Part shown: positions 11,195 through 19,055 of the stretch, piece by piece
Layout: every line of letters starts with the position of its first letter
Numbering within the stretch: position 1 is the first letter of the stretch
Assembly (NCBI RefSeq): GCF_000714935.1
Contig: NZ_JMIR01000012.1
Span: 95,886 to 159,885, forward strand
Origin: Tumebacillus flagellatus
Lineage (GTDB): Bacteria; Bacillota; Bacilli; Tumebacillales; Tumebacillaceae
DNA: 64,000 bases
Reading direction: 5' to 3'
Translations under genes and position numbers: made by a program
The notes under the pieces: model-generated
Seen by the model: only the letters and a program-made list of their open reading frames with translations
Told to the model about the DNA's origin: nothing
Databases searched by the model: none

Positions 11195-11906
11195 CTCCAT
11201 CATCCTCCCGATTGGCGGGTCGTTCGATCAGTTGCTGGGAAAGCATGCGCGTCGCTTTTTCAATCGCGGGGCCGGTCGGCGTGCCGCCGTTCGCGCGCAG
11301 GGCGTTCATCAAGTCGACGAGGTTGGCTTGTTGCGTGAAGTCGGCGACGACCGAAACGTCTTCGCCCTGTTGGCCCGGGAACGTGAGGATGGCGGCTTGG
11401 TGTTGGCCTTTGCGGACGTCGAGGCCGATTTTCAGGTCGCGGATCGCTTCGCGGACAGTCGGGAGTTTGTCGTGCATGGAAGCGCTGGTGTCGATGACGA
11501 CCACCAGTTGCAGCGCGGCTTCGTCTCCGAGTTTGTCGACCATCTCCGCCACGTCGCTGCGCTTCTCCGGCGGAAGGCCGTCCGCGTCGGTGCCCATCAG
11601 TTGGCGCAGCTCTTTGTTGACGACTTGCTGGATCGTCATCTGCACGGTGTGCTTGGTGACCATCTGCATCGTCATCGCGAGTTGACGCGCTTCCACGATG
11701 CGCGAGACGCCGCCGCCCGCTTCGGCGATCGCTTGGACTTCCTGACGACCCGCCGAGTTCAAATCACCGCCGTCGACGATCCCGACCACGTTGACGGCGA
11801 TGCCGAGCTTTCTGGCAAATGTCGCCGCTTCCACCGGATTGCTTCCCCGGTTCGAGCACCCGTCCGTAATCAGCAAGATCTGTTTCATCGTCACATTCTT
11901 CCACAT
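11166..11906 (-). CDS. yabS: YabS-like VWA domain protein
   Basis: 246 residues. It opens with a von Willebrand A-like segment, ILLITDGCSNRGSNP, and the C-terminal half carries a second MIDAS-type motif, VVIDTSASMHDKL, with downstream LTFPGQQGEDV and GGTPTGPAI. So the metal-ion-dependent adhesion site (DxSxS) is present. The ATG at 11904-11906 follows GGAGGGG seven bases upstream. Role unknown; expressed in the forespore programme in B. subtilis, and it lies between spoIIE and yabT as there. Its 3' end overlaps yabT. Confidence 0.85.
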   Translation of the reverse strand: MWKNVTMKQILLITDGCSNRGSNPVEAATFARKLGIAVNVVGIVDGGDLNSAGRQEVQAIAEAGGGVSRIVEARQLAMTMQMVTKHTVQMTIQQVVNKELRQLMGTDADGLPPEKRSDVAEMVDKLGDEAALQLVVVIDTSASMHDKLPTVREAIRDLKIGLDVRKGQHQAAILTFPGQQGEDVSVVADFTQQANLVDLMNALRANGGTPTGPAIEKATRMLSQQLIERPANREDDGDGDMAAYVV

Positions 11907-11968
11907 AGTTCCACCCCTCCAAGGCATAGTTACTAGTAGTATTCCCGGAAGTGCTAGAATTCAAACAT

Positions 11969-12001
11969 GAAAAAGACCCTCCGCGCGGGAGAGCCTTTTT
12001 T
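11969..12001 (-). terminator. Probable terminator after spoIIE
   Basis: A short GC-rich hairpin (CTCC/GGAG core) flanked by A and T runs just after the spoIIE stop at 12031. The stem is modest. Confidence 0.5.
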
Positions 12002-12030
12002 CCATGCAGATCGCATTCCTGCGGATCGCT

Positions 12031-14562
12031 TTACGTCATCGGCACCAGCTTGTCCGGATCGGGCAGCACTTGCCCGCCCTTGCGCTTGAGTTTTTGCACG
12101 CCGGGGAGACGGATCGTCGCCCATTCCGGTTTGTACTTGGCGACGCGGGCGACGAGGACGGTCATGTCGTCGATGATCTTGCCGTGGTTGATGCGCACCG
12201 CGAGCTCCACCAGCATGTCGGCGATCTCTTGCGGGTCGTTGCTCTCAAAGTCCTCGATCTTCTTCTTGAGCCACCCTTCCTTATCATCGGTGTGCTTCGG
12301 CGCGTCGAAGATGCCGTCCGACATCAAAATCAACAAGTCGCCTTCCTGCAACTCCTCCTCCACCGTCTGGATGTCGATCTCCTGCAAGATGCCGATCGGG
12401 ATGTTCTCGCCGGAGATCGTGTTGACTTTGCCGTGCCGCTTGATGAACGAGGGTGCCGAGCCGATCTTGAGGAACTCCGTTTTCGCCGTGAACATGTCGA
12501 TCAACGCCAAGTCCATCGTCGTGAAGATTTCGTCCTGCGAGCGCAAGAGCAGCACGGAGTTCACCGTCTTGATCGCCAACTGCTCGTCAAAGCCCGCCTT
12601 CAACAACTGTTGGAGCAGGCGAATCGCCGCACTCGATTCCTGCATCGCCCGCTCGCCGTTGCCCATGCCGTCGCTGACCGCCACGGCGAACTTTCCGTTG
12701 CCGACGTCCAGCGCCGTGAACGAATCGCCGCAGTGCATCCGCCCGTCCTTGGCGGCGGAGGCGATTCCCGTTTCGATGTGGTATAGCTTCGCGGAAGAGA
12801 GCGTCATGGTCACGCCGTTTTCATCCTCCCAATAGCGTTTGTTCGTCACGACGATGTTCTCGCCGAGCACTTCCGAGAGCAGCGGCGCGATCAGTTTTTC
12901 CCCTTCGTCCGCCGAAGTCGCTCCGGTCGAAGTCACTTCAATCTCCACTTTGCCCACTTCAAGCGATACGATGTCCACGGAGCGAATCGACAGCCCGAGA
13001 TGCTCAAGCGCTGCGACGATGTGCTCTTCGTGATCGGCGGAGACGTGGTTTTCCTTGCGAATCTCCTGCGCCAAGTCCGCCATGATCGAGGAGATGCCGA
13101 CCAACTGCTCCGCCACCATGTTGCGCGAGTCCGCCAGTTGGTTTTGCCACTGCATGTCGCGCTTGGAAATTTCCACGGCGCCGGTCAGCGCCGGGATCAT
13201 CGCGTCCGTTTTGACGCAGAACTTCGTGAGTTCCTTCGGAATGTCGCCCTTGGCAATCCCGCCCTCGATGTCGATCAGCGTCACCGTGTCGAAGAGGGCT
13301 CGGTACGTTTGGTAGAAGTTTTTCTCCCAGCATTGCTCTTGTTTGAAACAGCCTTTGCAGACTTGCGTGGCTGCGGATTGAAACGTTTTGTTCATCACTT
13401 CGTCTTGCACCGCCGCTTTTTGCTGGGCGCTGGAGATCTGTGCAAACGTGCGGGAGAGCTCTTGGAAGACGCTCGACACTTCGCGGATGCGCATCGCCAT
13501 CAGCTCGCGGATGCGGCGGGCGTAGTCCTGTTGGGACAGCGAGTGCTGGTGCGTGCCCGGCACGTAGCGGGAGACTTGGTCGATGAAGTTCTTCGGGGTG
13601 AGCAGCAGCATCGCAAACGCCGCCGCCGATTCTTCGAGCGCCACCACAATCGAGCTCGAATCGTTCACATAGACTGTCAAGATCGCCGCGCCGAGTCCAA
13701 AGCCGATGCCGACGCCGATTTTCCTGACATCGCGCAGGAGCCCGGCAAGCAGGCCGGAGAACGCGAGCAACCCGATTTGCGTGGCGGCCATCAAGCTCGC
13801 CATCGTGAGGATGATCCCCGTCACCACGCCGACGCCCGCCGCCACCCCCGCGCCGCCGATCAGCGCGAAGAGCATGATCAGGTAGCGGGAGAACACATTT
13901 TCAAACGAGAGTAGCCCGAGGTGCAGGCCGTGCAAGCCGGTCAGCATCGACGCGAGCAAGATGACGAGGCAGACGATCTCTTCGTTGCGCAACTCCTTCA
14001 CGCCGCGCTGGAAGGTGAAGATCGGCAGGGACTGGATGAAAATCAACGTCAGCACCATCGAGAGGAATCCGTCGACGAGGCTCATCATCAGCCCGTACGA
14101 GTTCATGTCGCCGGTCGCCGTGTGTCCCGCCAACCGTACCGCGCTGTCGACGAGGAAGACGACAAACGGCACGGTGCCAAGCGTCAGGGCTTTTTTCTTG
14201 CTCAACAGGCCGTAGACGAATCGGTAGCCGAGCAGCGCCAGCACCAAGATCGGCCAGATGGAGAACAGTCCGTTTGTCGTGAACGATCCGAGGATCAACG
14301 CCCCGAGTACCGGGCGGGCGGCCGAGCGTTTCAACCGCAGCACCACGGCGTAAAACGCGATCGCAAACGGCGAGAGTTCCCCCAAAATCATCGCCCGCCC
14401 GAGGAAGAACGCCATGACCGTCAAGATCGTCGAGGTTCGTCCGAGGTACGCTTGCACCCCCGCCAGCTTCACGCCGAGGCGGTTTGGCAACTTCTCGATC
14501 CCTGCGGAAGTTGCCGTTGCTGCTTGTCCACTGTCACCACGTTGGAAAAATCTCTTCCACAT
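12031..14562 (-). CDS. spoIIE: stage II sporulation protein E, PP2C phosphatase
   Basis: Septum-bound serine phosphatase that dephosphorylates SpoIIAA and so releases sigma-F in the forespore. 843 residues, close to the usual 827. A strongly hydrophobic N-terminal third (about 45-330, around ten membrane segments) is followed by a regulatory region with a cysteine cluster (CKGCFKQEQCWEK, about 390-402). The PP2C domain follows from about 610, with DGMGNGERAMQES, LIDMFTAKTEFLKIGSAPSF and LILMSDGIFDAPK. Start ATG at 14560-14562. Gene order spoIIE-yabS-yabT is that of Bacillus. Confidence 0.97.
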   Translation of the reverse strand: MWKRFFQRGDSGQAATATSAGIEKLPNRLGVKLAGVQAYLGRTSTILTVMAFFLGRAMILGELSPFAIAFYAVVLRLKRSAARPVLGALILGSFTTNGLFSIWPILVLALLGYRFVYGLLSKKKALTLGTVPFVVFLVDSAVRLAGHTATGDMNSYGLMMSLVDGFLSMVLTLIFIQSLPIFTFQRGVKELRNEEIVCLVILLASMLTGLHGLHLGLLSFENVFSRYLIMLFALIGGAGVAAGVGVVTGIILTMASLMAATQIGLLAFSGLLAGLLRDVRKIGVGIGFGLGAAILTVYVNDSSSIVVALEESAAAFAMLLLTPKNFIDQVSRYVPGTHQHSLSQQDYARRIRELMAMRIREVSSVFQELSRTFAQISSAQQKAAVQDEVMNKTFQSAATQVCKGCFKQEQCWEKNFYQTYRALFDTVTLIDIEGGIAKGDIPKELTKFCVKTDAMIPALTGAVEISKRDMQWQNQLADSRNMVAEQLVGISSIMADLAQEIRKENHVSADHEEHIVAALEHLGLSIRSVDIVSLEVGKVEIEVTSTGATSADEGEKLIAPLLSEVLGENIVVTNKRYWEDENGVTMTLSSAKLYHIETGIASAAKDGRMHCGDSFTALDVGNGKFAVAVSDGMGNGERAMQESSAAIRLLQQLLKAGFDEQLAIKTVNSVLLLRSQDEIFTTMDLALIDMFTAKTEFLKIGSAPSFIKRHGKVNTISGENIPIGILQEIDIQTVEEELQEGDLLILMSDGIFDAPKHTDDKEGWLKKKIEDFESNDPQEIADMLVELAVRINHGKIIDDMTVLVARVAKYKPEWATIRLPGVQKLKRKGGQVLPDPDKLVPMT

Positions 14563-14600
14563 TCTGTTCCCACCATCCCGTTTCCGAAATTTGTACGTTC

Positions 14601-14633
14601 AGGATAGCATGTCTCCTCTGAATTGTTTGTCGG
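14601..14633 (-). promoter_or_regulatory. Candidate spoIIE promoter with 21-base spacer
   Basis: On the minus strand CCGACA (14633-14628) and TATCCT (14606-14601) are 21 bases apart. The B. subtilis spoIIE promoter is a Spo0A-activated sigma-A promoter with an unusually long spacer. The -35 region is itself a near match to the 0A box (TGTCGG on the plus strand), and a second near match, TGTCGGA, lies at 14665-14659. Confidence 0.45.
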
Positions 14634-14812
14634 TTCGCGCACCCGCCCTCGGGAAATTTCCGACACGGAATTCTCTTCTTGTACACGAACATCCGCTCCC
14701 CTAGCCGCATCGAACCCGCGCTCGTTCAAGAAGCCTTCAAAAAACGCCCCTGTCCCGTTTCGGCTCGAATTGTCGCGGAAGTGCGGCGATTTGTCGGAAA
14801 GAAATCTGGTGT

Positions 14813-14841
14813 TCGACACCTATTTTCACGAGAGGTAGAAT
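14813..14841 (+). promoter_or_regulatory. sigma-A-type promoter of comEB, overlapping a 0A box
   Basis: TCGACA (14813-14818) and TAGAAT (14836-14841) are 17 bases apart, 37 bases before the comEB start. The -35 lies inside TTCGACA, a perfect reverse-complement 0A box. The 14563-14877 interval holds only this promoter and the divergent spoIIE promoter. Confidence 0.55.
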
Positions 14842-14877
14842 AGACATGTAGATTCCCCATGAGGAGGTACTGGTGAG

Positions 14878-15312
14878 ATGCGCAAACCTTGGAACGAATA
14901 CTTTATGGATCAGGCACGCATGGTGGCCACCCGCGCGACGTGCGACCGGCTGCATGTCGGAGCGGTCATCGTGCGCGACAAACGGATCATCTCCACCGGA
15001 TACAACGGCAGCGTCTCCGGCGACGTGCACTGCCAGGACAAAGGCTGCTACGTCGTGGACGGACACTGCATCCGCACGATTCACGCGGAATCGAACGCGA
15101 TCTTGCAATGCGCCAAGTTCGGCGTCTCGACGGAAGGCGCGGCGATTTACGTGACGCACTTCCCCTGCCTGCTGTGCAGCAAGCAGATCATCCAAGCCGG
15201 CATCTCGCAGATTTATTACGAAGCCGACTACCGCACCGATCCCTACGCCGTGCAGCTGTTGAAGCAGGCGGGCGTGGAGTTGACGCAAATCCTCGTGCAA
15301 ATCGCCGAGTGA
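14878..15312 (+). CDS. comEB: dCMP deaminase family protein (ComE operon protein 2)
   Basis: Zinc-dependent deaminase of the cytidine/deoxycytidylate family; converts dCMP to dUMP for dTTP synthesis. 144 residues. Zinc site: HAES at about residues 70-73 and PCLLC at about 99-103. The ATG at 14878-14880 follows GAGGAGG. The name ComEB comes from the late-competence operon in B. subtilis, but no comEA or comEC is next to it here, so a nucleotide-metabolism role is more likely than one in DNA uptake. Confidence 0.88.
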   Translation: MRKPWNEYFMDQARMVATRATCDRLHVGAVIVRDKRIISTGYNGSVSGDVHCQDKGCYVVDGHCIRTIHAESNAILQCAKFGVSTEGAAIYVTHFPCLLCSKQIIQAGISQIYYEADYRTDPYAVQLLKQAGVELTQILVQIAE

Positions 15313-15318
15313 CGCACG

Positions 15319-15369
15319 CTTTCCCCCGCGTTTGCATAGCCTATAGGCAAACGACGACGAGGGGGAAGG
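15319..15369 (+). promoter_or_regulatory. Long imperfect hairpin that includes the cmpA ribosome binding site
   Basis: CTTTCCCCC (15319-15327) can pair with GGGGGAAGG (15361-15369), and inside it CGTTTGC (15329-15335) pairs perfectly with GCAAACG (15347-15353). The 3' outer arm is the ribosome binding site of cmpA, so the fold could mask it. It could also simply end comEB transcription, but there is no T run. Confidence 0.5.
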
Positions 15370-15372
15370 ATG

Positions 15373-15480
15373 ATGCCGAGCTGGCTGGTAACCCAACTCT
15401 CACGGGCGTATCGTGAGAGGGACAAACGATCGATCCTCATGCTGAACCGTGCGTTTTTTAAATACAGAAACAGCCGTTGA
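15373..15480 (+). CDS. cmpA: cortex morphogenetic protein CmpA
   Basis: 35-residue protein beginning MPSWLVTQLSRAY. It resembles CmpA of B. subtilis (37 residues, starting MPNWLKKQMQKAF): the same MPxWL start, a central charged stretch (ERDKRSI against EKDNYQI) and an aromatic C-terminus (LNRAFFKYR against LNQCWFYYR). CmpA works in the mother cell with ClpXP in a quality-control pathway that degrades SpoIVA when spore envelope assembly fails. A GGGGGAAGG ribosome site precedes two ATGs (15370 and 15373); the second matches the family start. Confidence 0.82.
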   Translation: MPSWLVTQLSRAYRERDKRSILMLNRAFFKYRNSR

Positions 15481-15514
15481 CCGCATATAGATGGCAGGGA
15501 GAGGGGGACGTGCC

Positions 15515-15862
15515 ATGTACGAAACCAATCCCGAAGCGCGCACGTTTGCGATGCTGTGCCATCTGTCGGCGCTTGCCGGGTACATCATCCCGTTTGGCAA
15601 CATCATCGGTCCGCTGGTGTTCTGGCTGCTGAAGCGGGATCAACACGCGTTTGTGAACGACCAAGGCAAGGAAGCGTTGAACTTTCAGATCTCGATGTTG
15701 CTGTACGTGATCGTGGCGGGGATTCTCTGCTTGGTGTTCATCGGGCTGATTCTCCTGCCGATCATCGGCATCGCCACGCTGGTGCTGCTGATCATCGCCG
15801 GCGTGAAAGCGTACGGCGGCGAAGCGTACCGCTACCCGTTCACGATCCGGTTTTTGAAGTAA
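15515..15862 (+). CDS. DUF4870 domain-containing membrane protein
   Basis: 115 residues. RTFAMLCHLSALAGYIIP followed by GPLVFWLLKRD and VNDQGKEALNFQIS is the DUF4870 signature. Three or four hydrophobic segments (about 8-32, 57-80, 82-100). The function of the family is unknown. The ATG at 15515 has GAGGGGG seven bases upstream; an in-frame ATG at 15491 lacks such a site. Ends with a strong terminator. Confidence 0.85.
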   Translation: MYETNPEARTFAMLCHLSALAGYIIPFGNIIGPLVFWLLKRDQHAFVNDQGKEALNFQISMLLYVIVAGILCLVFIGLILLPIIGIATLVLLIIAGVKAYGGEAYRYPFTIRFLK

Positions 15863-15867
15863 AAAAA

Positions 15868-15908
15868 GCCCTGCGACCTCGTCGGCAACGACGTATCGCA
15901 GGGTTTTT
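15868..15908. terminator. Bidirectional Rho-independent terminator
   Basis: CCCTGCGA pairs with TCGCAGGG, flanked by an A run and a T run. It serves the DUF4870 gene on the plus strand and probably the N-acetyltransferase gene on the minus strand. Confidence 0.85.
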
Positions 15909-15939
15909 CATGTTTCAGTTCCGTCATCCGGTTTCTCGA

Positions 15940-16785
15940 TTAACCTCCGTACCGACGTCGGTTGTGCTCGGCAAGTTCGCGGGTTTTCACGCCTCTCTCC
16001 GGGGAATGGACGAAGGCGATCGCTTCTTCTGCGACGGCGCGCTCAATCCCGAACGTCTCCTGCAACATGCGCAAAAACGTCTCCACATCCGGCATCGGCG
16101 TCTCATGCCGCCCCTTGGTGTCCATCCGCAAGTGGCGGTTCGTGTCGATCCACACCTTCTCATACGCCGACTTGATCCCGTCCGCCGACGCTCTGCGCAT
16201 GAACGAGTTGTCGTCGACGTCGCGGTGCGAAAGCGCCACGTCTTCGTCAAAGTCGGCGATCGTCAACGGTTGCCACTCGATGATCTTCTTCGAGAAGAGG
16301 TCTTCGTAGTAGAAGCGTTCAATCTCATAACGTCCCTCGTCCAGCTTGGTGATCTTCACCCGCTCTCCGTAGAGCGACGTGAAATCCGGTTCTTCGTCGA
16401 GCAGCAGCGGGCGGTACGTCGGCGCGCCGTAGCCGACGTCGGTGTACCAGACTTTTCCGTCGAGGTGCACGCGTATCGCCATGTGCCCCGGCGCGACCCG
16501 GCAGTAGTCCAGCTCATAGCCGAGCGCTTCGAGCAGCCGCCCGAAGTTGAAGTTCAAGATGAAGCAGTTCCCGCCCCACCCCTTGCTCACCAAGTTCTCC
16601 ACAAAAACCTCCGCCGGCGGCACCAGCCAGCCGTTCTCTTCGCGGTGGTTGTAATAGTGGATCTTGCTCAGCAATTCGTACGGGATCTTCAAGAGATGCG
16701 CTTGGGTCAGCTTGGCGAGCGTCTCCCAATCGGGCCGCTCCGCCACAACGCCCAAGTGCTCCAGATATTGTTGCACCCAATTCAT
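15940..16785 (-). CDS. arylamine N-acetyltransferase
   Basis: Transfers acetyl from acetyl-CoA to arylamines and hydrazines. 281 residues, the family length. The Cys-His-Asp triad is visible: cysteine in GWGGNCFILNFNF (about 68-80), histidine in APGHMAIRV (about 105-113), aspartate in WYTDVGYGAP (about 120-129). The ATG at 16783-16785 follows GGAGG eight bases upstream. The frame is open 25 codons further, but those bases form the terminator of the upstream gene, so the longer start is rejected. Confidence 0.9.
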   Translation of the reverse strand: MNWVQQYLEHLGVVAERPDWETLAKLTQAHLLKIPYELLSKIHYYNHREENGWLVPPAEVFVENLVSKGWGGNCFILNFNFGRLLEALGYELDYCRVAPGHMAIRVHLDGKVWYTDVGYGAPTYRPLLLDEEPDFTSLYGERVKITKLDEGRYEIERFYYEDLFSKKIIEWQPLTIADFDEDVALSHRDVDDNSFMRRASADGIKSAYEKVWIDTNRHLRMDTKGRHETPMPDVETFLRMLQETFGIERAVAEEAIAFVHSPERGVKTRELAEHNRRRYGG

Positions 16786-16810
16786 GCGCAAAACCTCCGT
16801 TCTTTGCATC

Positions 16811-16844
16811 AAAAAACCCTCCGTCACGCGCGGCGACAGAGGGT
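16811..16844 (-). terminator. Rho-independent terminator after meaB
   Basis: On the minus strand GACCCTCTGTCG pairs with CGTGACGGAGGG, followed by six Ts. Marks the end of the six-gene beta-oxidation operon. Confidence 0.85.
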
Positions 16845-16900
16845 CTTTGCACGCGAACACCTGTTGGGGAAATTCGCGATGCGACGGGTTGGTTCCTTTT

Positions 16901-17845
16901 TTACCGCTTTAAAATGTTTTGCATCATTTCGTCGGCGAGTTGATACGGATCGAGCGCGCCCGCTTCGACTTGGGCGAGTTTCTGCGCCCACTCGGTGTCG
17001 GCGGAGATCTGCTCTTTCAAACGGCGCGCAATCGTGCCTTCGACAATGCCGACGATCTCCTCTTGACGGCGCTGTTGGCGGCGCTCCGTCCAGAGGCCGG
17101 AGTCGTGGAGATATTGACGATGCTTCTGCACCGCCGCCCACAGTTCCGGGCAGCCTTGGTTGTCGCGGGAGATCGTCCGCACGACGGGCGGCCGCCACGG
17201 GATGTGGCCGAGCATGTCCAGCATGTATTGCAGTTCGCGCTCCGTCTTGTCGGTGCCCGGCAAGTCGGCTTTGTTGATCGCAAACAGGTCGGCGATCTCC
17301 ATAATCCCCGCCTTCATCGTCTGGATGTGGTCACCCGCCGACGGATTCAAGACGACGACCGTGGAGTCGGCGACGTTCATGATGTCGAGTTCCGATTGCC
17401 CGACGCCGACCGTCTCGATCAAGATCACGTCGCACCCGTACGCGTCGAGCACGCGGATCGCTTCTTGGGTCGCGCGCGACAAGCCGCCCAGCGACCCGCG
17501 GGTGCCCATCGAACGGATGAACACCTTGGGGTCGAGGGCGTGCGTGCCCATGCGCACGCGGTCGCCGAGGATCGCCCCGCCGGTGAACGGCGAGGTCGGG
17601 TCGACGGCGACGACACCGATCGAGTAGTCAAACTCCCGGCGCAAGTAGCCGATCAGCCGATCGGTCAGCGAACTTTTGCCCGCGCCCGGCGGCCCGGTGA
17701 GACCGACCAGAAATGCTTGGCCCGTGTGCGGGTGCAGATCGCGCAGGATTGCGTTTTTTTCCGAAGCGTCATTCTCGATGTGGGTGATGGCGCGGGCGAC
17801 GGCCCGTTTGTCCCCGGCGAGAATGCGGGCGACCAGCTCATGCAT
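16901..17845 (-). CDS. meaB: MeaB/ArgK-family GTPase (methylmalonyl-CoA mutase-associated)
   Basis: G3E P-loop GTPase that gates B12 cofactor transfer to, and protects, acyl-CoA mutases. 314 residues. Walker A GPPGAGKSSLTD (about 52-63), VDPTSPFTGGAILGDRVRM (about 81-99), Walker B/switch ILIETVGVGQSE (about 141-152) and the base-recognition motif NKAD. It is the last gene of the operon, four bases after the acyl-CoA dehydrogenase. No methylmalonyl-CoA or isobutyryl-CoA mutase gene is in the window, so its client lies elsewhere. Confidence 0.9.
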   Translation of the reverse strand: MHELVARILAGDKRAVARAITHIENDASEKNAILRDLHPHTGQAFLVGLTGPPGAGKSSLTDRLIGYLRREFDYSIGVVAVDPTSPFTGGAILGDRVRMGTHALDPKVFIRSMGTRGSLGGLSRATQEAIRVLDAYGCDVILIETVGVGQSELDIMNVADSTVVVLNPSAGDHIQTMKAGIMEIADLFAINKADLPGTDKTERELQYMLDMLGHIPWRPPVVRTISRDNQGCPELWAAVQKHRQYLHDSGLWTERRQQRRQEEIVGIVEGTIARRLKEQISADTEWAQKLAQVEAGALDPYQLADEMMQNILKR

Positions 17846-17849
17846 AGGA

Positions 17850-18995
17850 TCAGTCCTTCAGAAGGAAGCGCGAGATGACCATGCGTTGAACCTCGCTGGT
17901 ACCTTCGTAGATTTGGGTGATTTTCGCATCGCGGTAGAGGCGTTCCACCGGGTATTCGCGGGTGAAGCCGTAGCCGCCGTAGATTTGCACCGCTTCCGAA
18001 GCGGCTTTGACCGCGACTTCCGACGCGAAGACTTTCGCCATCGCGGATTGCTTGGAGTACGGCAAGCCGTTGCTTTCCAGCCACGCCGCTTGGTAGGTCA
18101 AGAGGCGCGCCGCTTCGATCTCGGTCGCCATGTCGGCCAGTTTGAATTGAATCGCTTGGTTGTTCGCGATCGGTTTGCCGAATTGCTCGCGCTGCTTCGC
18201 GTACTCGGTCGCGAGGTCGAGCGCGCCTTGGGCGATGCCGAGCGCTTGCGCCGCGATGCCGTTGCGGCCGCCGTCGAGGGTCATCATCGCGACTTTGAAG
18301 CCGTCGCCGACTTTGCCGAGCACGTTTTCTTTCGGGACTTTCACGTCTTCGAAGATGATCTCGGTGGTCGTGGACGCGCGGATGCCGAGTTTCTTCTCAT
18401 GCTTGCCGACGGAGAAGCCCGGGTAGGACGCTTCGACGATGAACGCGGTGATGCCGCCGCGGGTGCGTTTTTCCGCATCGGTGACGGCGAAGACCACGTA
18501 GATGTCCGCCACGCCGCCGTTGGTGATGAAGATCTTGGAGCCGTTGAGCAGCCAGTGGTCGTCTTTCTCCACCGCCGTGGTGCGCATCGCGCCCGCGTCG
18601 GTGCCGGAGCCCGGTTCGGTCAAGCCGTACGCGCCGATCGACGTGCCTTCCGCGAGACGGCGCAGGTATTTTTGCTTCTGCTCTTCGGTGCCGAACGCGT
18701 TGATCGGCCAGCCTGCCAGCGACGTTTGCACGGAGAGCGTAACGCCGGTCGATGCGCAGACGCGGGAGAGTTCTTCGACCGCGATCACGTACGACACGTA
18801 GTCCATGCCCGCACCGCCGTACTCTTCTCCCCACGGAATGCCCGTCAGGCCGATCTTCGCCATCTTATTGAAAATCTCGTGGGAGAATTCTTCTTTCTCA
18901 TCGCGTTCTGCTGCGGTCGGCGCGACTTCGTTGAGCGCAAAGTCGCGGACCAGGTTGCGGATGTCCTGTTGGTCTTGGGTCAGTTGGAAATTCAT
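17850..18995 (-). CDS. acyl-CoA dehydrogenase
   Basis: FAD enzyme for the first step of fatty or branched-chain acyl-CoA oxidation. 381 residues, standard length. Family motifs: [19 protein letters not shown] (about 128-146), [33 protein letters not shown] and the catalytic glutamate in [11 protein letters not shown] near residue 365. About 60 bases downstream of a second acyl-CoA dehydrogenase with a similar layout, an old duplication. Chain-length preference is not readable from the sequence. Confidence 0.92.
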   Translation of the reverse strand: MNFQLTQDQQDIRNLVRDFALNEVAPTAAERDEKEEFSHEIFNKMAKIGLTGIPWGEEYGGAGMDYVSYVIAVEELSRVCASTGVTLSVQTSLAGWPINAFGTEEQKQKYLRRLAEGTSIGAYGLTEPGSGTDAGAMRTTAVEKDDHWLLNGSKIFITNGGVADIYVVFAVTDAEKRTRGGITAFIVEASYPGFSVGKHEKKLGIRASTTTEIIFEDVKVPKENVLGKVGDGFKVAMMTLDGGRNGIAAQALGIAQGALDLATEYAKQREQFGKPIANNQAIQFKLADMATEIEAARLLTYQAAWLESNGLPYSKQSAMAKVFASEVAVKAASEAVQIYGGYGFTREYPVERLYRDAKITQIYEGTSEVQRMVISRFLLKD

Positions 18996-19055
18996 CTGGT
19001 TGTCGCTTCCCTTCTGGTATCTTCTCGTGTCGTGTGTAAGCCGGGATCGTTGCGC

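Noticed and set aside
14878..15312. Competence function for comEB
   Set aside because: comEA and comEC are not nearby; the sequence only supports a zinc deaminase of the dCMP type.
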